Source: Marisimplicoccus sp038147335
Lineage (GTDB): Bacteria; Bacteroidota; Bacteroidia; Flavobacteriales; Flavobacteriaceae
Assembly: GCA_038147335.1 (NCBI GenBank)
Contig: JAYQTK010000006.1
Location: 268,846-332,845 of the forward strand
Length of the DNA: 64,000 nt
Reading direction: 5' to 3'
Every line of letters begins with the position of its first letter. Position 1 is the stretch's first letter. Below the pieces are notes generated by a model, which ran no database searches, was not told the DNA's origin, and was given only the letters and a program-made list of their open reading frames with translations. A program made the position numbers and the translations under genes. Positions 26,543-35,147 of the stretch are shown here, one piece after another.

Positions 26543-28324
26543 CTATTGACCTCTACTTTTCTTTTGTTTCTCTGCCTCCTCAAGAGCCTTTTGTAGCCTA
26601 GCTCTAAATCCACCAACTTTTAATGGCTTCTTTTTATTCTCTTCGATTTCTGATAATACTTTTTGATCATCAATAATAAAGTTTTTGATAACTAGCATTA
26701 ATATAATGGTTAATACATTTGAGATGAAGTAATAAAGACTTAGACCACTAGCATAATTGTTAAAGAAAAATAGCATCATTATAGGCATCATATACATTAT
26801 TACCTTCATATTAACACCACCTGTTTGAGAAGGAGACATCATTTGCTGACCAGTAGTCATTTTTGTATAAAAGAAGATTGCTACAGATGCTAAAATTGGG
26901 AATAAACTAATATGATCTCCATATAAAGGTATGTAAAATCCAAGGTCTAGAATTGAATCATAAGATGATAAGTCATCAGCCCATAAAAAGCTTTTTTGTC
27001 TTAGGGAAAAAGCTACGGGGAAAAATGTAAATAGTGCAAAGAAAATTGGCATTTGAAGAAATGCTGGCAAACAACCAGACATCGGATTAGCTCCAGACTT
27101 AGTATAAAGGTTCATAGTTTCCTGTTGCTTCTTCATTGGATCATCCCCAAACTTTTCATTAATAATTTCAAGTTCAGGTTTTAAAATTTTCATTTTGATC
27201 TGAGATAAATATGACTTATATGTTAGAGGAGATATAGCAACCTTAACAATTATTGTCATTAGAATTATTGATATTCCATAGGAAAAATAATTTGTTAAAA
27301 ATGAAAATAGTGGAAAGAAGATGAATCTATTTAACCAGCCAAAAATACCCCATCCTATTGGAACTGAGTTTTCAAGATTTAAATTATACTCCTTTAAAGT
27401 TTCATAATCAGTTGGGCCATAATACATGCTAAAACTTAGCTGATTATTTGAGTCAAGACTTAGTGGAATATTTGCAAGAAATCTTTTTGTAAATTTTTTA
27501 TCCAAAGCATCATTTCCTGAAAGATCCTCTGAGCTAATTTCAACTTGATTAGATTCATTATTTAAAATTAAAATAGAACTAAAGAAATGTTCTCTAAAAG
27601 ACACCCAATTAACGTTGTCTATTATCTTATTTGTAGTACCAGCAACGGATAAGTAAGAATCTTTATTGTTTTCAAAACCATAAGATAATGCAGTGTATCT
27701 GTTTTCATAGTCTATACTTTTTGAATTTCTAAATGAATCTCTACCCCATATCAACTCAACATTTTCATAATTTGAATTTGTATTATCAATTATATCTAAT
27801 TCAAAATCAACTATGCTAGAATTATCTGCTAAAAAAAATGACAGCTCAAGTTCACTCCTAGAATCAATTTGAGCTTTTAGTTTTACAGATGAATTTTCAT
27901 CAATTATTTCAGCAGTATAATTTAGATCTTGTGAATTAATATTTGAATTTCTTCCAACAGGAATATTAAAGCTAAAAATTGACTTATTGTTATCAATTAA
28001 AAATAGAGGGTCATCGTTATAGTTATTAAAATCTTTGAGTAAAAGTTTCTTAATTTCAGCTCCCTTTGTACTTACTTCTAATAAAATGTTTGAGTTTTCA
28101 AGAACGATTATTTCCTCACTAAATTCATCATTATCTTCATAGTCATTGTAAGATGAATCAACAATATTCGAAGGCTGCTCAACTACTTCAATTTGGCTAT
28201 CATCAACTATTTCCTCTTGATTTTCAATCATATTTGATTGATTATCATAAAACCAAAACATTAGTATTCCTGATATTAATAAAAATCCTATAAACTGAAG
28301 GGGGTCAAACCTGTTTTCTTCCAT
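26543..28324 (-). CDS. yidC: Membrane protein insertase YidC
   Basis: Inserts and folds inner-membrane proteins, alone or with SecYEG. The 593-residue protein has an N-terminal anchor (about residues 10-28), a Glu/Asp-rich linker, a large periplasmic beta domain (about 75-320), and the conserved C-terminal insertase core with several membrane segments (GISIILMTIIVKVAISPLTY; SGCLPAFLQMPIFFALF). The conserved hydrophilic-groove Arg is not at the usual GVxVxR place; VKVAISP is seen. The C-terminal tail is Lys-rich, as in ribosome-contacting forms. It is 2 bases from pyrG. Confidence 0.95.
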   Translation of the reverse strand: MEENRFDPLQFIGFLLISGILMFWFYDNQSNMIENQEEIVDDSQIEVVEQPSNIVDSSYNDYEDNDEFSEEIIVLENSNILLEVSTKGAEIKKLLLKDFNNYNDDPLFLIDNNKSIFSFNIPVGRNSNINSQDLNYTAEIIDENSSVKLKAQIDSRSELELSFFLADNSSIVDFELDIIDNTNSNYENVELIWGRDSFRNSKSIDYENRYTALSYGFENNKDSYLSVAGTTNKIIDNVNWVSFREHFFSSILILNNESNQVEISSEDLSGNDALDKKFTKRFLANIPLSLDSNNQLSFSMYYGPTDYETLKEYNLNLENSVPIGWGIFGWLNRFIFFPLFSFLTNYFSYGISIILMTIIVKVAISPLTYKSYLSQIKMKILKPELEIINEKFGDDPMKKQQETMNLYTKSGANPMSGCLPAFLQMPIFFALFTFFPVAFSLRQKSFLWADDLSSYDSILDLGFYIPLYGDHISLFPILASVAIFFYTKMTTGQQMMSPSQTGGVNMKVIMYMMPIMMLFFFNNYASGLSLYYFISNVLTIILMLVIKNFIIDDQKVLSEIEENKKKPLKVGGFRARLQKALEEAEKQKKSRGQ

Positions 28325-28326
28325 AA

Positions 28327-29940
28327 TTATTTTTTTAGGTAGTTTTTTAAACTAGCTTTTACAAAGTTTACAAAAATTGGATGAGGATTGTATACACTAC
28401 TTTTATATTCTGGATGAAATTGAACACCAACAAACCATGGATGGTCTTTATTTTCAACAATTTCAACTAGATTAGTCTCTGGATTTTTACCAGCAACAAT
28501 AAAGTTTTCATCAAAAATCTTTTTTGAATATTCATCATTAAACTCGTATCTGTGCCTATGTCTCTCGGAAACTACTTTTTTACTATAAATTTTATTAGAA
28601 ATTGTATTCTTAAGAATTTCACAATCCCAAGCCCCTAATCTCATTGTACCTCCCTTATTAATTATTTCTTTTTGAGATGTCATTAAATCAATAACTGGAT
28701 CTTTACATTTTTCTGAAATTTCTGTTGAATTAGCGTACCTTATCTTTTTTACATTTCTAGCATATTCGATTACTGCCATTTGCATACCAAGACATATCCC
28801 TAGGAAAGGAATTTTATTTACTCTAGCATATTCTACAGCTAATATTTTACCATCTAATCCTCTTTGGCCAAAACCTGGAGCAACAATTATTCCATCGAGA
28901 TCAATTAACTCTTTATTAATATTTTCTTTATCAAGATATTCAGAGTGAATAGACTTAACATTGACTTTTACTTCATTTTCAGTTCCAGCATGAATTAATG
29001 ACTCAAGAATTGATTTATATGAATCATTTAACTCAACGTATTTCCCAACTAAACCAATATTAATCTGATGAGTAGGATTTTTTAGTTTGTGTAAAAAGTT
29101 TTTCCATTTATCTAAGTCTGGTTCAGATTCTTTAATTTTCAATTTTTGAAGAGTTACTTTATCAAGGCCTTCATCTCTCATCTTCATAGGAACATCATAA
29201 ATAGTTTCAACATCAATAGATTGAATTACACAATCTAGTTTTACATTACAGAAAAGCGCAAGCTTATTCTTGACTTCATCTGAAAGATCTCTTTCTGATC
29301 TACAAACTAGAACATCTGCTTTTAGACCAAGCTCCATCAAGGTTTTTACTGAATGTTGAGTAGGCTTGGTTTTAAGTTCACCAGTTGCAGATAAGTATGG
29401 AATTAAAGTTAAGTGAATTACCATAGAGTTTTCAGGGCCTTCTTCATAAATAACTTGTCTAACTGCTTCTATAAATGGTAAAGATTCAATATCCCCTACA
29501 GTACCACCTATTTCTGTAATAATGATGTCAAGATTATTTTTATAGTCAAGATTTCTTATATTTTCTTTTATCTCATTTGTTATATGAGGTATAACCTGAA
29601 CTGTTTTACCCAAAAACTCTCCTTTCCTCTCCTTTTCAATTACATTTTGATATATTTTTCCTGTGGTAATATTGTTTCTCTGTGAGGTGTTTCTGCTTAA
29701 AAATCTTTCATAATGGCCTAAATCAAGATCGGTTTCAGCTCCATCATCTGTTACATAACATTCTCCATGCTCATATGGATTAAGAGTTCCTGGATCAACA
29801 TTTATATAGGGGTCTAATTTTTGAATAGCAACATTTAAGCCCTGAGCTTGAAGAAGACGTGCTAGAGAAGCAGAGATAATACCCTTCCCGAGGGATGATG
29901 TAACACCACCAGTAACAAAAATATATTTTGGCTTATTCAT
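28327..29940 (-). CDS. pyrG: CTP synthase
   Basis: Makes CTP from UTP, glutamine and ATP. The 537-residue protein has the synthetase domain with GGVTSSLGKGIISASLARLL, DPYINVDPGTLNPYEHGE and GGTVGDIESLPF, then a class I glutaminase domain with nucleophile Cys in FLGICLGMQMAVIEYAR and the His/Glu pair in VGVQFHPEY. The short 5' leader contains a self-complementary TCCGGA repeat whose second copy reaches the start codon. Confidence 0.97.
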   Translation of the reverse strand: MNKPKYIFVTGGVTSSLGKGIISASLARLLQAQGLNVAIQKLDPYINVDPGTLNPYEHGECYVTDDGAETDLDLGHYERFLSRNTSQRNNITTGKIYQNVIEKERKGEFLGKTVQVIPHITNEIKENIRNLDYKNNLDIIITEIGGTVGDIESLPFIEAVRQVIYEEGPENSMVIHLTLIPYLSATGELKTKPTQHSVKTLMELGLKADVLVCRSERDLSDEVKNKLALFCNVKLDCVIQSIDVETIYDVPMKMRDEGLDKVTLQKLKIKESEPDLDKWKNFLHKLKNPTHQINIGLVGKYVELNDSYKSILESLIHAGTENEVKVNVKSIHSEYLDKENINKELIDLDGIIVAPGFGQRGLDGKILAVEYARVNKIPFLGICLGMQMAVIEYARNVKKIRYANSTEISEKCKDPVIDLMTSQKEIINKGGTMRLGAWDCEILKNTISNKIYSKKVVSERHRHRYEFNDEYSKKIFDENFIVAGKNPETNLVEIVENKDHPWFVGVQFHPEYKSSVYNPHPIFVNFVKASLKNYLKK

Positions 29941-29963
29941 CCGGATAGAATAACATTTCCGGA
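29940..29963 (-). promoter_or_regulatory. Possible hairpin in the pyrG leader (TCCGGA repeats)
   Basis: TCCGGA occurs at 29958-29963 and again at 29940-29945, 12 bases apart; the sequence is self-complementary, so the copies can form a 6-bp GC-rich stem in the transcript. The second copy includes the A of the pyrG ATG. GC-rich pairing of this kind stands out in AT-rich leaders. Confidence 0.4.
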
Positions 29964-29965
29964 CT

Positions 29966-29973
29966 CAAATTTA
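29966..29973 (-). promoter_or_regulatory. Candidate -7 box (TAAATTTG) for pyrG-yidC-mnmA
   Basis: TAAATTTG on the minus strand lies 25 bases before the pyrG ATG, in the 60-base gap after the LysM protein gene. A -33 TTG is not evident. Confidence 0.45.
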
Positions 29974-30000
29974 CAAAATAATAAGGTATTATATAATTTA

Positions 30001-31389
30001 TTATTCATTAATCTCCTCAATACTATAGTCAACATGCTTTAAAAGAAAAATAGATGAATTAAATAAACCACCTAGCGTATCTTTTTTATAGAGAAATTTA
30101 GATTCATTGTAAGTCTGCTCATCATATTTTACAGTTCTATTTAAATTATTATCAAGTAGCTTTCTAAGTAGAATATCCCTAGTAACATCATAACCCCTAG
30201 CAATATCTTTGTTTGGAAAGCTACCAAATAGATTTATATAATTACTTTCAAAATCTGTTATTGAATCCTGATTAATTTTTCTTGAAATAGAGGCATATGT
30301 GAATCTTAAGTTACCAAGATCCTTGATGTTTATACTTGGGTCGTCATATTGATTTCCCCTGTAAGTTGTGTAGAGTCTAACATCTCTCTCAGATGTAATT
30401 TGAGAGTTTAATTGAGATATGACACTGGAGATAAGAGTAAATATTTCAGATTCAACAATTACTTTATTAGGAAGTGTATCAACTAATAGAGAATCGAGTA
30501 GCTCTGGTAATATGTATCCTTCAAACTCAGGTTTAATTTTGGTTGCATTAGGAAAAATATTTGTAAGCCTATTTTCAATATCTACATTAAGTGAATCTGC
30601 TATTATGACAATATTTTCATCTCTGTTTAAATTAGTATCCAAGTAATCTAGCATTTTTTCCCTCAAAAGATTTCTGGGAGTAACAGTCTGTACGACTCCT
30701 TTTAATATTTTTATTGGGATGGTAGAAAGGGGGAAAACTTTTGGTATTGCTTCCAAGAAATCAAGACTAGAAAAAGTCTCAAAATTCCTTGGAATAAGAG
30801 GTCCAATTATTATATCAGAGTTAATAATTTTTTCGTTATTAGATATCTCAAAAATTTTATTTAATGAGTTTTCTGTATCAAAAACATTTAAATTAATTGA
30901 GACACCCATTTTCCTTATATCATTAATTGCATAAAGAATTCCGGAGTAAAAATCTAAAGCAATGGTATAAAGATTTCTATCTTCAAAAAGTGATTCAACC
31001 TCTTGAATTGAGTCAAAATTAACTTCAGATGATCTAAATGGTAAAAGTACAGATACATTCAATTCATCATTTTTTCTTTTCTTTTGAATATAAATAGAAT
31101 CTAGAGAGGTTAATTCTGTTTCGATCAATTCATTTTCCACAACTTTTAAATTTAAATCCTCTGGAGATTTAAATACAGGGACAAGTATAGTTGATCTTCT
31201 TCTAAGTCTCGAGTCTCTAAGCTCTGGATTTAAGCTTAATAAATCATTGATAGTTATTTTATATTTCTGAGAAATTGAAAAAAGAGTTTCTTTTCTTTCA
31301 ACCTTATGAAAAATTGTATCTGTAACAATATTTTGAGAAAATATTGAAGTACTTGATAAAAGGAATATTATTAGTATAAATCTTCTCAT
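30001..31389 (-). CDS. Secreted LysM-domain protein with periplasmic-binding-protein-like C-terminal region
   Basis: The first 18 residues (MRRFILIIFLLSSTSIFSQ) are a signal peptide. Residues about 25-70 form a LysM module (FHKVERKETLFSISQKYKIT, ending in STILVPVF), expected to bind peptidoglycan. The remaining roughly 350 residues resemble the type 1 periplasmic-binding fold: LNVSVLLPFRSSE, YSGILYAINDIRKMGVSINL, IIGPLIPRN. I know the arrangement from Flavobacteriia, usually annotated LysM or ABC-substrate-binding-like, but its ligand is unknown. It follows the 31390-31902 gene directly and is probably in the guaA transcript. Confidence 0.8.
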   Translation of the reverse strand: MRRFILIIFLLSSTSIFSQNIVTDTIFHKVERKETLFSISQKYKITINDLLSLNPELRDSRLRRRSTILVPVFKSPEDLNLKVVENELIETELTSLDSIYIQKKRKNDELNVSVLLPFRSSEVNFDSIQEVESLFEDRNLYTIALDFYSGILYAINDIRKMGVSINLNVFDTENSLNKIFEISNNEKIINSDIIIGPLIPRNFETFSSLDFLEAIPKVFPLSTIPIKILKGVVQTVTPRNLLREKMLDYLDTNLNRDENIVIIADSLNVDIENRLTNIFPNATKIKPEFEGYILPELLDSLLVDTLPNKVIVESEIFTLISSVISQLNSQITSERDVRLYTTYRGNQYDDPSINIKDLGNLRFTYASISRKINQDSITDFESNYINLFGSFPNKDIARGYDVTRDILLRKLLDNNLNRTVKYDEQTYNESKFLYKKDTLGGLFNSSIFLLKHVDYSIEEINE

Positions 31390-31902
31390 TTATTTTTGCT
31401 TTTCAAGTTTCCAGCTTTCATAGTCCTGATTATTAACTATATATGACCAATGTAATAAAGACTGTTGAATTCTAGGTGAAATATCTTTTGAATTTTCAAT
31501 TTTTAAACCTGATTTGAAAATTTTATTATAAATAGCGTTTCTAAATCTACCTTTAGGACCACAAAAAGCTAGCCATCTTTTTATCTGTCTAATGTCATCT
31601 TCGTGACGTCTTCCGATGTAGTACTTACAATACCATTCAAACCAGCCTCTTGGATCATCTTGATGAATCCATCCTTTTTCCTCCCACTCCTGTTGAGTTT
31701 GTCCTGATTTAATTTTAAATAAATTAATTTTTACTAAATATTTTTTTGATAGGTAATAGGATTCATCAAGATCCTTGAACCAATCTTTTGGAAAAATTCT
31801 GTAATCGACAAGTTGATTAAAATATGTACCTCCAAATATACCCTTGTGAAGCATTTGTTTTGGAGTTAACATTGGTTTAAATGAATTATGAAGTTCTTCC
31901 AT
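31390..31902 (-). CDS. Conserved protein of unknown function linked to guaA
   Basis: About 170 residues, soluble, very rich in Trp, Tyr and Lys, with no signal peptide. The core DPRGWFEWYCKYYIGRR followed by DDIRQIKRW resembles an uncharacterised family I recall from fungi and algae as well as Bacteroidota; I cannot name a function. I prefer the ATG at 31902 (MEELHNSFKPML), 7 bases past the guaA stop, over the open-frame start at 31923, which would overlap guaA. It abuts the LysM gene. Position between guaA and LysM suggests co-transcription, not necessarily shared function. Confidence 0.75.
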   Translation of the reverse strand: MEELHNSFKPMLTPKQMLHKGIFGGTYFNQLVDYRIFPKDWFKDLDESYYLSKKYLVKINLFKIKSGQTQQEWEEKGWIHQDDPRGWFEWYCKYYIGRRHEDDIRQIKRWLAFCGPKGRFRNAIYNKIFKSGLKIENSKDISPRIQQSLLHWSYIVNNQDYESWKLEKQK

Positions 31903-31909
31903 TTTTATT

Positions 31910-33439
31910 TTATTCCCACTCAATTGTGGCAGGAGGTTTAGAACTTATGTCGTAAACAACTCTATTTATTCCTTTAACTTTATTAATAATATTATTGGAA
32001 ACCTCTTTCAAGAAATCATTTGGAAATTCATACCAATCCGCTGTCATTCCATCAGTTGAAACTACGGCTCTTAATGCGACACATCTTTCATAAGTTCTTT
32101 CGTCTCCCATCACACCAACACTTTTAACTGGCAAGAGTATAGATCCAGCTTGCCAAATTTTATTGTAGAGATTCCATTTTTTTAAAGCATCAATATATAT
32201 TTTATCAGCTTCCTGAATAAGCCCTATACTTTCATAGTCAACTTCGCCAAGAATTCTTATTCCAAGACCTGGACCTGGAAAAGGATGTCTAGATAGTATC
32301 TCTTGAGGCATTTTTAGAGAGGTACCAATTTTTCTTACTTCATCTTTAAATAACATCTTAAGAGGCTCAATAACTTTAAGATTCATTTTTTCAGGAAGTC
32401 CTCCAACGTTATGATGAGATTTAATAGTTGCAGAGGGCCCCTTTACTGATATTGATTCAATTACATCTGGATAGATAGTTCCTTGTGCAAGCCATTTTGC
32501 ATTGGATATTTTTTTTGATTCTTCATCAAAAACATCAATAAATGTATTACCAATTATCTTTCTTTTCCTCTCAGGATCAGTCACACCTTTAAGACCATTA
32601 ATAAATTGATCTGATGCGTCAACACCTTTGACATTTAGGCCCATTCCAATATATTGATCTAATACTTCATCATATTCATTTTTTCTTAAAAGACCATTAT
32701 TTACAAAAATGCAATGTAAATTCTTACCTATTGCTCTATCAAGTAGAACAGCAGCTACACTAGAGTCTACTCCACCTGAGAGTCCTAAAATTACTTTTTC
32801 ATCTAATACTTCAGATTTCAACTCTTTAACTGTCCTGTCAATAAAAGATTCAGGATTCCACTCTTTAATAAATTTTAATTCCTCTATGAAAAAGTTTTCA
32901 AATATTTTTAGACCATTATCTGTATGAAAAACCTCAGGATGAAATTGTAGAGCATATAAATTAAGAGAGTCGATTGAGTAAGCAGCATTTTTTACAGAGT
33001 CTGTACTAGCAATAACTGTTGCACCATCGGGTAAAGCTGTAATTGTATCTCCATGACTCATCCATACTTGATTATTGATTTTTATGTTATTGAAAAGCTT
33101 ACAATCTTTTTCAATAAATGACAGATTAGCTCTTCCATATTCTCTTGAGTTTGAGTTCTCAACTTTTCCATTAAGGGTTTTTGCAATTAGTTGTGCTCCG
33201 TAACAAATTGCGATTACAGGTTTATTACCTAAAATACTTTTAAGATTAATTTCAGGAGCATTTTCTTGATTAACTGAAAAAGGAGAACCAGAAAGCACAA
33301 TAGCCTTATATTGGTTTAAATCTTCAGGGAGGTTGTTAAATGGTGAAATCTCACAGTAAATAAAAAGCTCTCTAATTCTTCTTGCAATTAATTGAGTATA
33401 CTGAGAGCCAAAATCAACAATTAAGACTTTATTTTGCAT
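31910..33439 (-). CDS. guaA: GMP synthase (glutamine-hydrolysing)
   Basis: Converts XMP to GMP with glutamine and ATP. An N-terminal class I glutaminase domain (nucleophile Cys in VIAICYGAQL, His/Glu in ALQFHPEVFH) precedes the ATP-pyrophosphatase domain (PP-loop LGLSGGVDSSVAAVL) and the dimerisation domain ending DISSKPPATIEWE. I choose the ATG at 33439 (MQNKVLIVDFG; 509 residues); the frame also allows TTG at 33445. A TATTTTTG box with a TTG 18 bases upstream ends only 3 bases before this ATG, so the mRNA may be leaderless. Confidence 0.96.
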   Translation of the reverse strand: MQNKVLIVDFGSQYTQLIARRIRELFIYCEISPFNNLPEDLNQYKAIVLSGSPFSVNQENAPEINLKSILGNKPVIAICYGAQLIAKTLNGKVENSNSREYGRANLSFIEKDCKLFNNIKINNQVWMSHGDTITALPDGATVIASTDSVKNAAYSIDSLNLYALQFHPEVFHTDNGLKIFENFFIEELKFIKEWNPESFIDRTVKELKSEVLDEKVILGLSGGVDSSVAAVLLDRAIGKNLHCIFVNNGLLRKNEYDEVLDQYIGMGLNVKGVDASDQFINGLKGVTDPERKRKIIGNTFIDVFDEESKKISNAKWLAQGTIYPDVIESISVKGPSATIKSHHNVGGLPEKMNLKVIEPLKMLFKDEVRKIGTSLKMPQEILSRHPFPGPGLGIRILGEVDYESIGLIQEADKIYIDALKKWNLYNKIWQAGSILLPVKSVGVMGDERTYERCVALRAVVSTDGMTADWYEFPNDFLKEVSNNIINKVKGINRVVYDISSKPPATIEWE

Positions 33440-33442
33440 GGA

Positions 33443-33471
33443 CAAAAATACAACTATAAATTAATCTTCAA
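33443..33471 (-). promoter_or_regulatory. Candidate promoter of guaA inside the bshC 3' end (TTG-N18-TATTTTTG)
   Basis: On the minus strand TTG (33469-33471) is followed after 18 bases by TATTTTTG (33443-33450), close to the Bacteroidota consensus TTG-N19-TAnnTTTG. The -7 box ends 3 bases before the guaA ATG. The -33 part lies within the last codons of bshC. Confidence 0.55.
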
Positions 33472-35071
33472 GATCTATTATTAATATTTTATCGTCCATT
33501 ATTGAGATTTTCTCAACTATGTAATTTATGAATGAAGGCCCCTTACAAGAGTAGAAATTTCCAAAATTTAAGTATCTCTCTTGATTAATATTAAAAGGGT
33601 GAAGATAATTGTAAATAGACCTTATTGATTCTATTTCAGCTTCATGATTTTTCTTTTCAGCTTTATTAAGTTTTTTTTCAAGATCATCAATTCCCTTTTT
33701 TTGTTTTTTTTCTTGAGCATTAAGGGCACCAATAAATGACTTGTCTGTTTCAAGTGAAACCTTTCTTAACTCATCAAATTGTGATGATAAATTTGATCTT
33801 AAAGAATCAAAGTTAAGCTTCAAACTAGAGGTATTCTCTATTTTGTAATTTACTAGTTCATTTAGTTCTCCTATAAAATACTTGATTTCAATTCCAGAGT
33901 TTTTAATTTTTTTTGAAGTCTTAGAATCAATTATATATGCACTATTCCTTAATTTAAGAATTGGAAATTGAACTTTGTTGTCATCAAAATAAGTTTTTAA
34001 CTGCATCCAATATCTCAATTCATTTGGACCTCCAACATAACAGACATTAGGCAATACAATTTCCTGATATAAAGGCCTCATAATTGCATTTGGAGAGAAT
34101 AACTCTGGACTTCTATCAATTAAATTTAGTATCTCATCTTTATTGTAAGAATTCTCATCATCTACATTGAATAACTTTTTATCATATCTGATTCTTTTTC
34201 TTCCTTTATCAGTAAGTTTAAAAAAATTAATATCAGATGGGTTAACCTGAACCTTATATGATTCAAAATCTTTTTTAAGTTCAGATATTTGAGAAGTTGT
34301 ATTTTCTTTACATGAAAAATTGTCTATTTCATTTTTTAATTGATCTATAAATAATGACTTTAAATCCTTTTTATTAGCATCAATTATTATTAATCCATGT
34401 TCTGAGAATAAAGAATTTATAAATTTTATAGTTGAGATAGATAGGGTATCTCCTTCTTTATAGGAAAAATCAATAATTTCTTCAATTTTTTCTTTAAAAT
34501 CATAATCAATTATTGAGTCCTTATAATCTTTCAACACATTCTTGAAATTATTAATCTCAATTTCACCAACAGGTAAATTATTTGAATTGATTTCCCATTT
34601 AATGTTTTTTTGATTTAGGTTAACCTCTGAAATTTCTTCAAAATCATGATCTTCAGAAGCTATCCAAAGAACTGGAACATATTTAAAGTTTTTAGAATCT
34701 AAGTTTAACTGATTGCTGATACTAATTACTTGAGCAATTTTAAAGATCACCATTAAAGGACCGGTAAATAAATTAAGCTGGTGACCAGTGGTAATACAAA
34801 AAGTGTTAGATTCTGAGAGGGAGCTTATGTTTTCAGAAGTTTTTTTTGAAATATCAATATTAGAATATTGACTTTTTAGGGATTTAACCAAAATTTGTCT
34901 TTGTTCTTTAGTGAAGTTTTTACTTTTATTTTCTGAGTGTTTTTTTACGCTCTCATTACTGTAAAAGGAATCGATATATTTCAACACCTTTTTATCTTGT
35001 GAAATAAATTTTTCAATAAGTTCATCTCCAATGAGTTTAGAATCTCTTTGGATTATTTGACTTCTCATCAC
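33461..35071 (-). CDS. bshC: Bacillithiol biosynthesis cysteine-adding enzyme BshC
   Basis: Proposed to add cysteine to GlcN-malate in the last step of bacillithiol synthesis, the low-molecular-weight thiol that takes the place of glutathione in many Firmicutes and Bacteroidota. The 536-residue protein has TTGHQLNLFTGPLMVIFK, YVPVLWIASEDHDFEEISEV, and YVGGPNELRYWMQLK with FPILKLRNSA, all typical of the family, followed by a coiled-coil (about residues 430-480, Lys/Glu-rich). bshA and bshB are not in the window. The start is an ATG at 35071, or the second Met one codon on. Confidence 0.92.
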   Translation of the reverse strand: MMRSQIIQRDSKLIGDELIEKFISQDKKVLKYIDSFYSNESVKKHSENKSKNFTKEQRQILVKSLKSQYSNIDISKKTSENISSLSESNTFCITTGHQLNLFTGPLMVIFKIAQVISISNQLNLDSKNFKYVPVLWIASEDHDFEEISEVNLNQKNIKWEINSNNLPVGEIEINNFKNVLKDYKDSIIDYDFKEKIEEIIDFSYKEGDTLSISTIKFINSLFSEHGLIIIDANKKDLKSLFIDQLKNEIDNFSCKENTTSQISELKKDFESYKVQVNPSDINFFKLTDKGRKRIRYDKKLFNVDDENSYNKDEILNLIDRSPELFSPNAIMRPLYQEIVLPNVCYVGGPNELRYWMQLKTYFDDNKVQFPILKLRNSAYIIDSKTSKKIKNSGIEIKYFIGELNELVNYKIENTSSLKLNFDSLRSNLSSQFDELRKVSLETDKSFIGALNAQEKKQKKGIDDLEKKLNKAEKKNHEAEIESIRSIYNYLHPFNINQERYLNFGNFYSCKGPSFINYIVEKISIMDDKILIIDLED

Positions 35072-35147
35072 TTAATTTTTGTAAATATATCTGAATTTTT
35101 CAAAATTGGATGTAACTTAGTAGATCTAACTATAAACTATCAAATTG

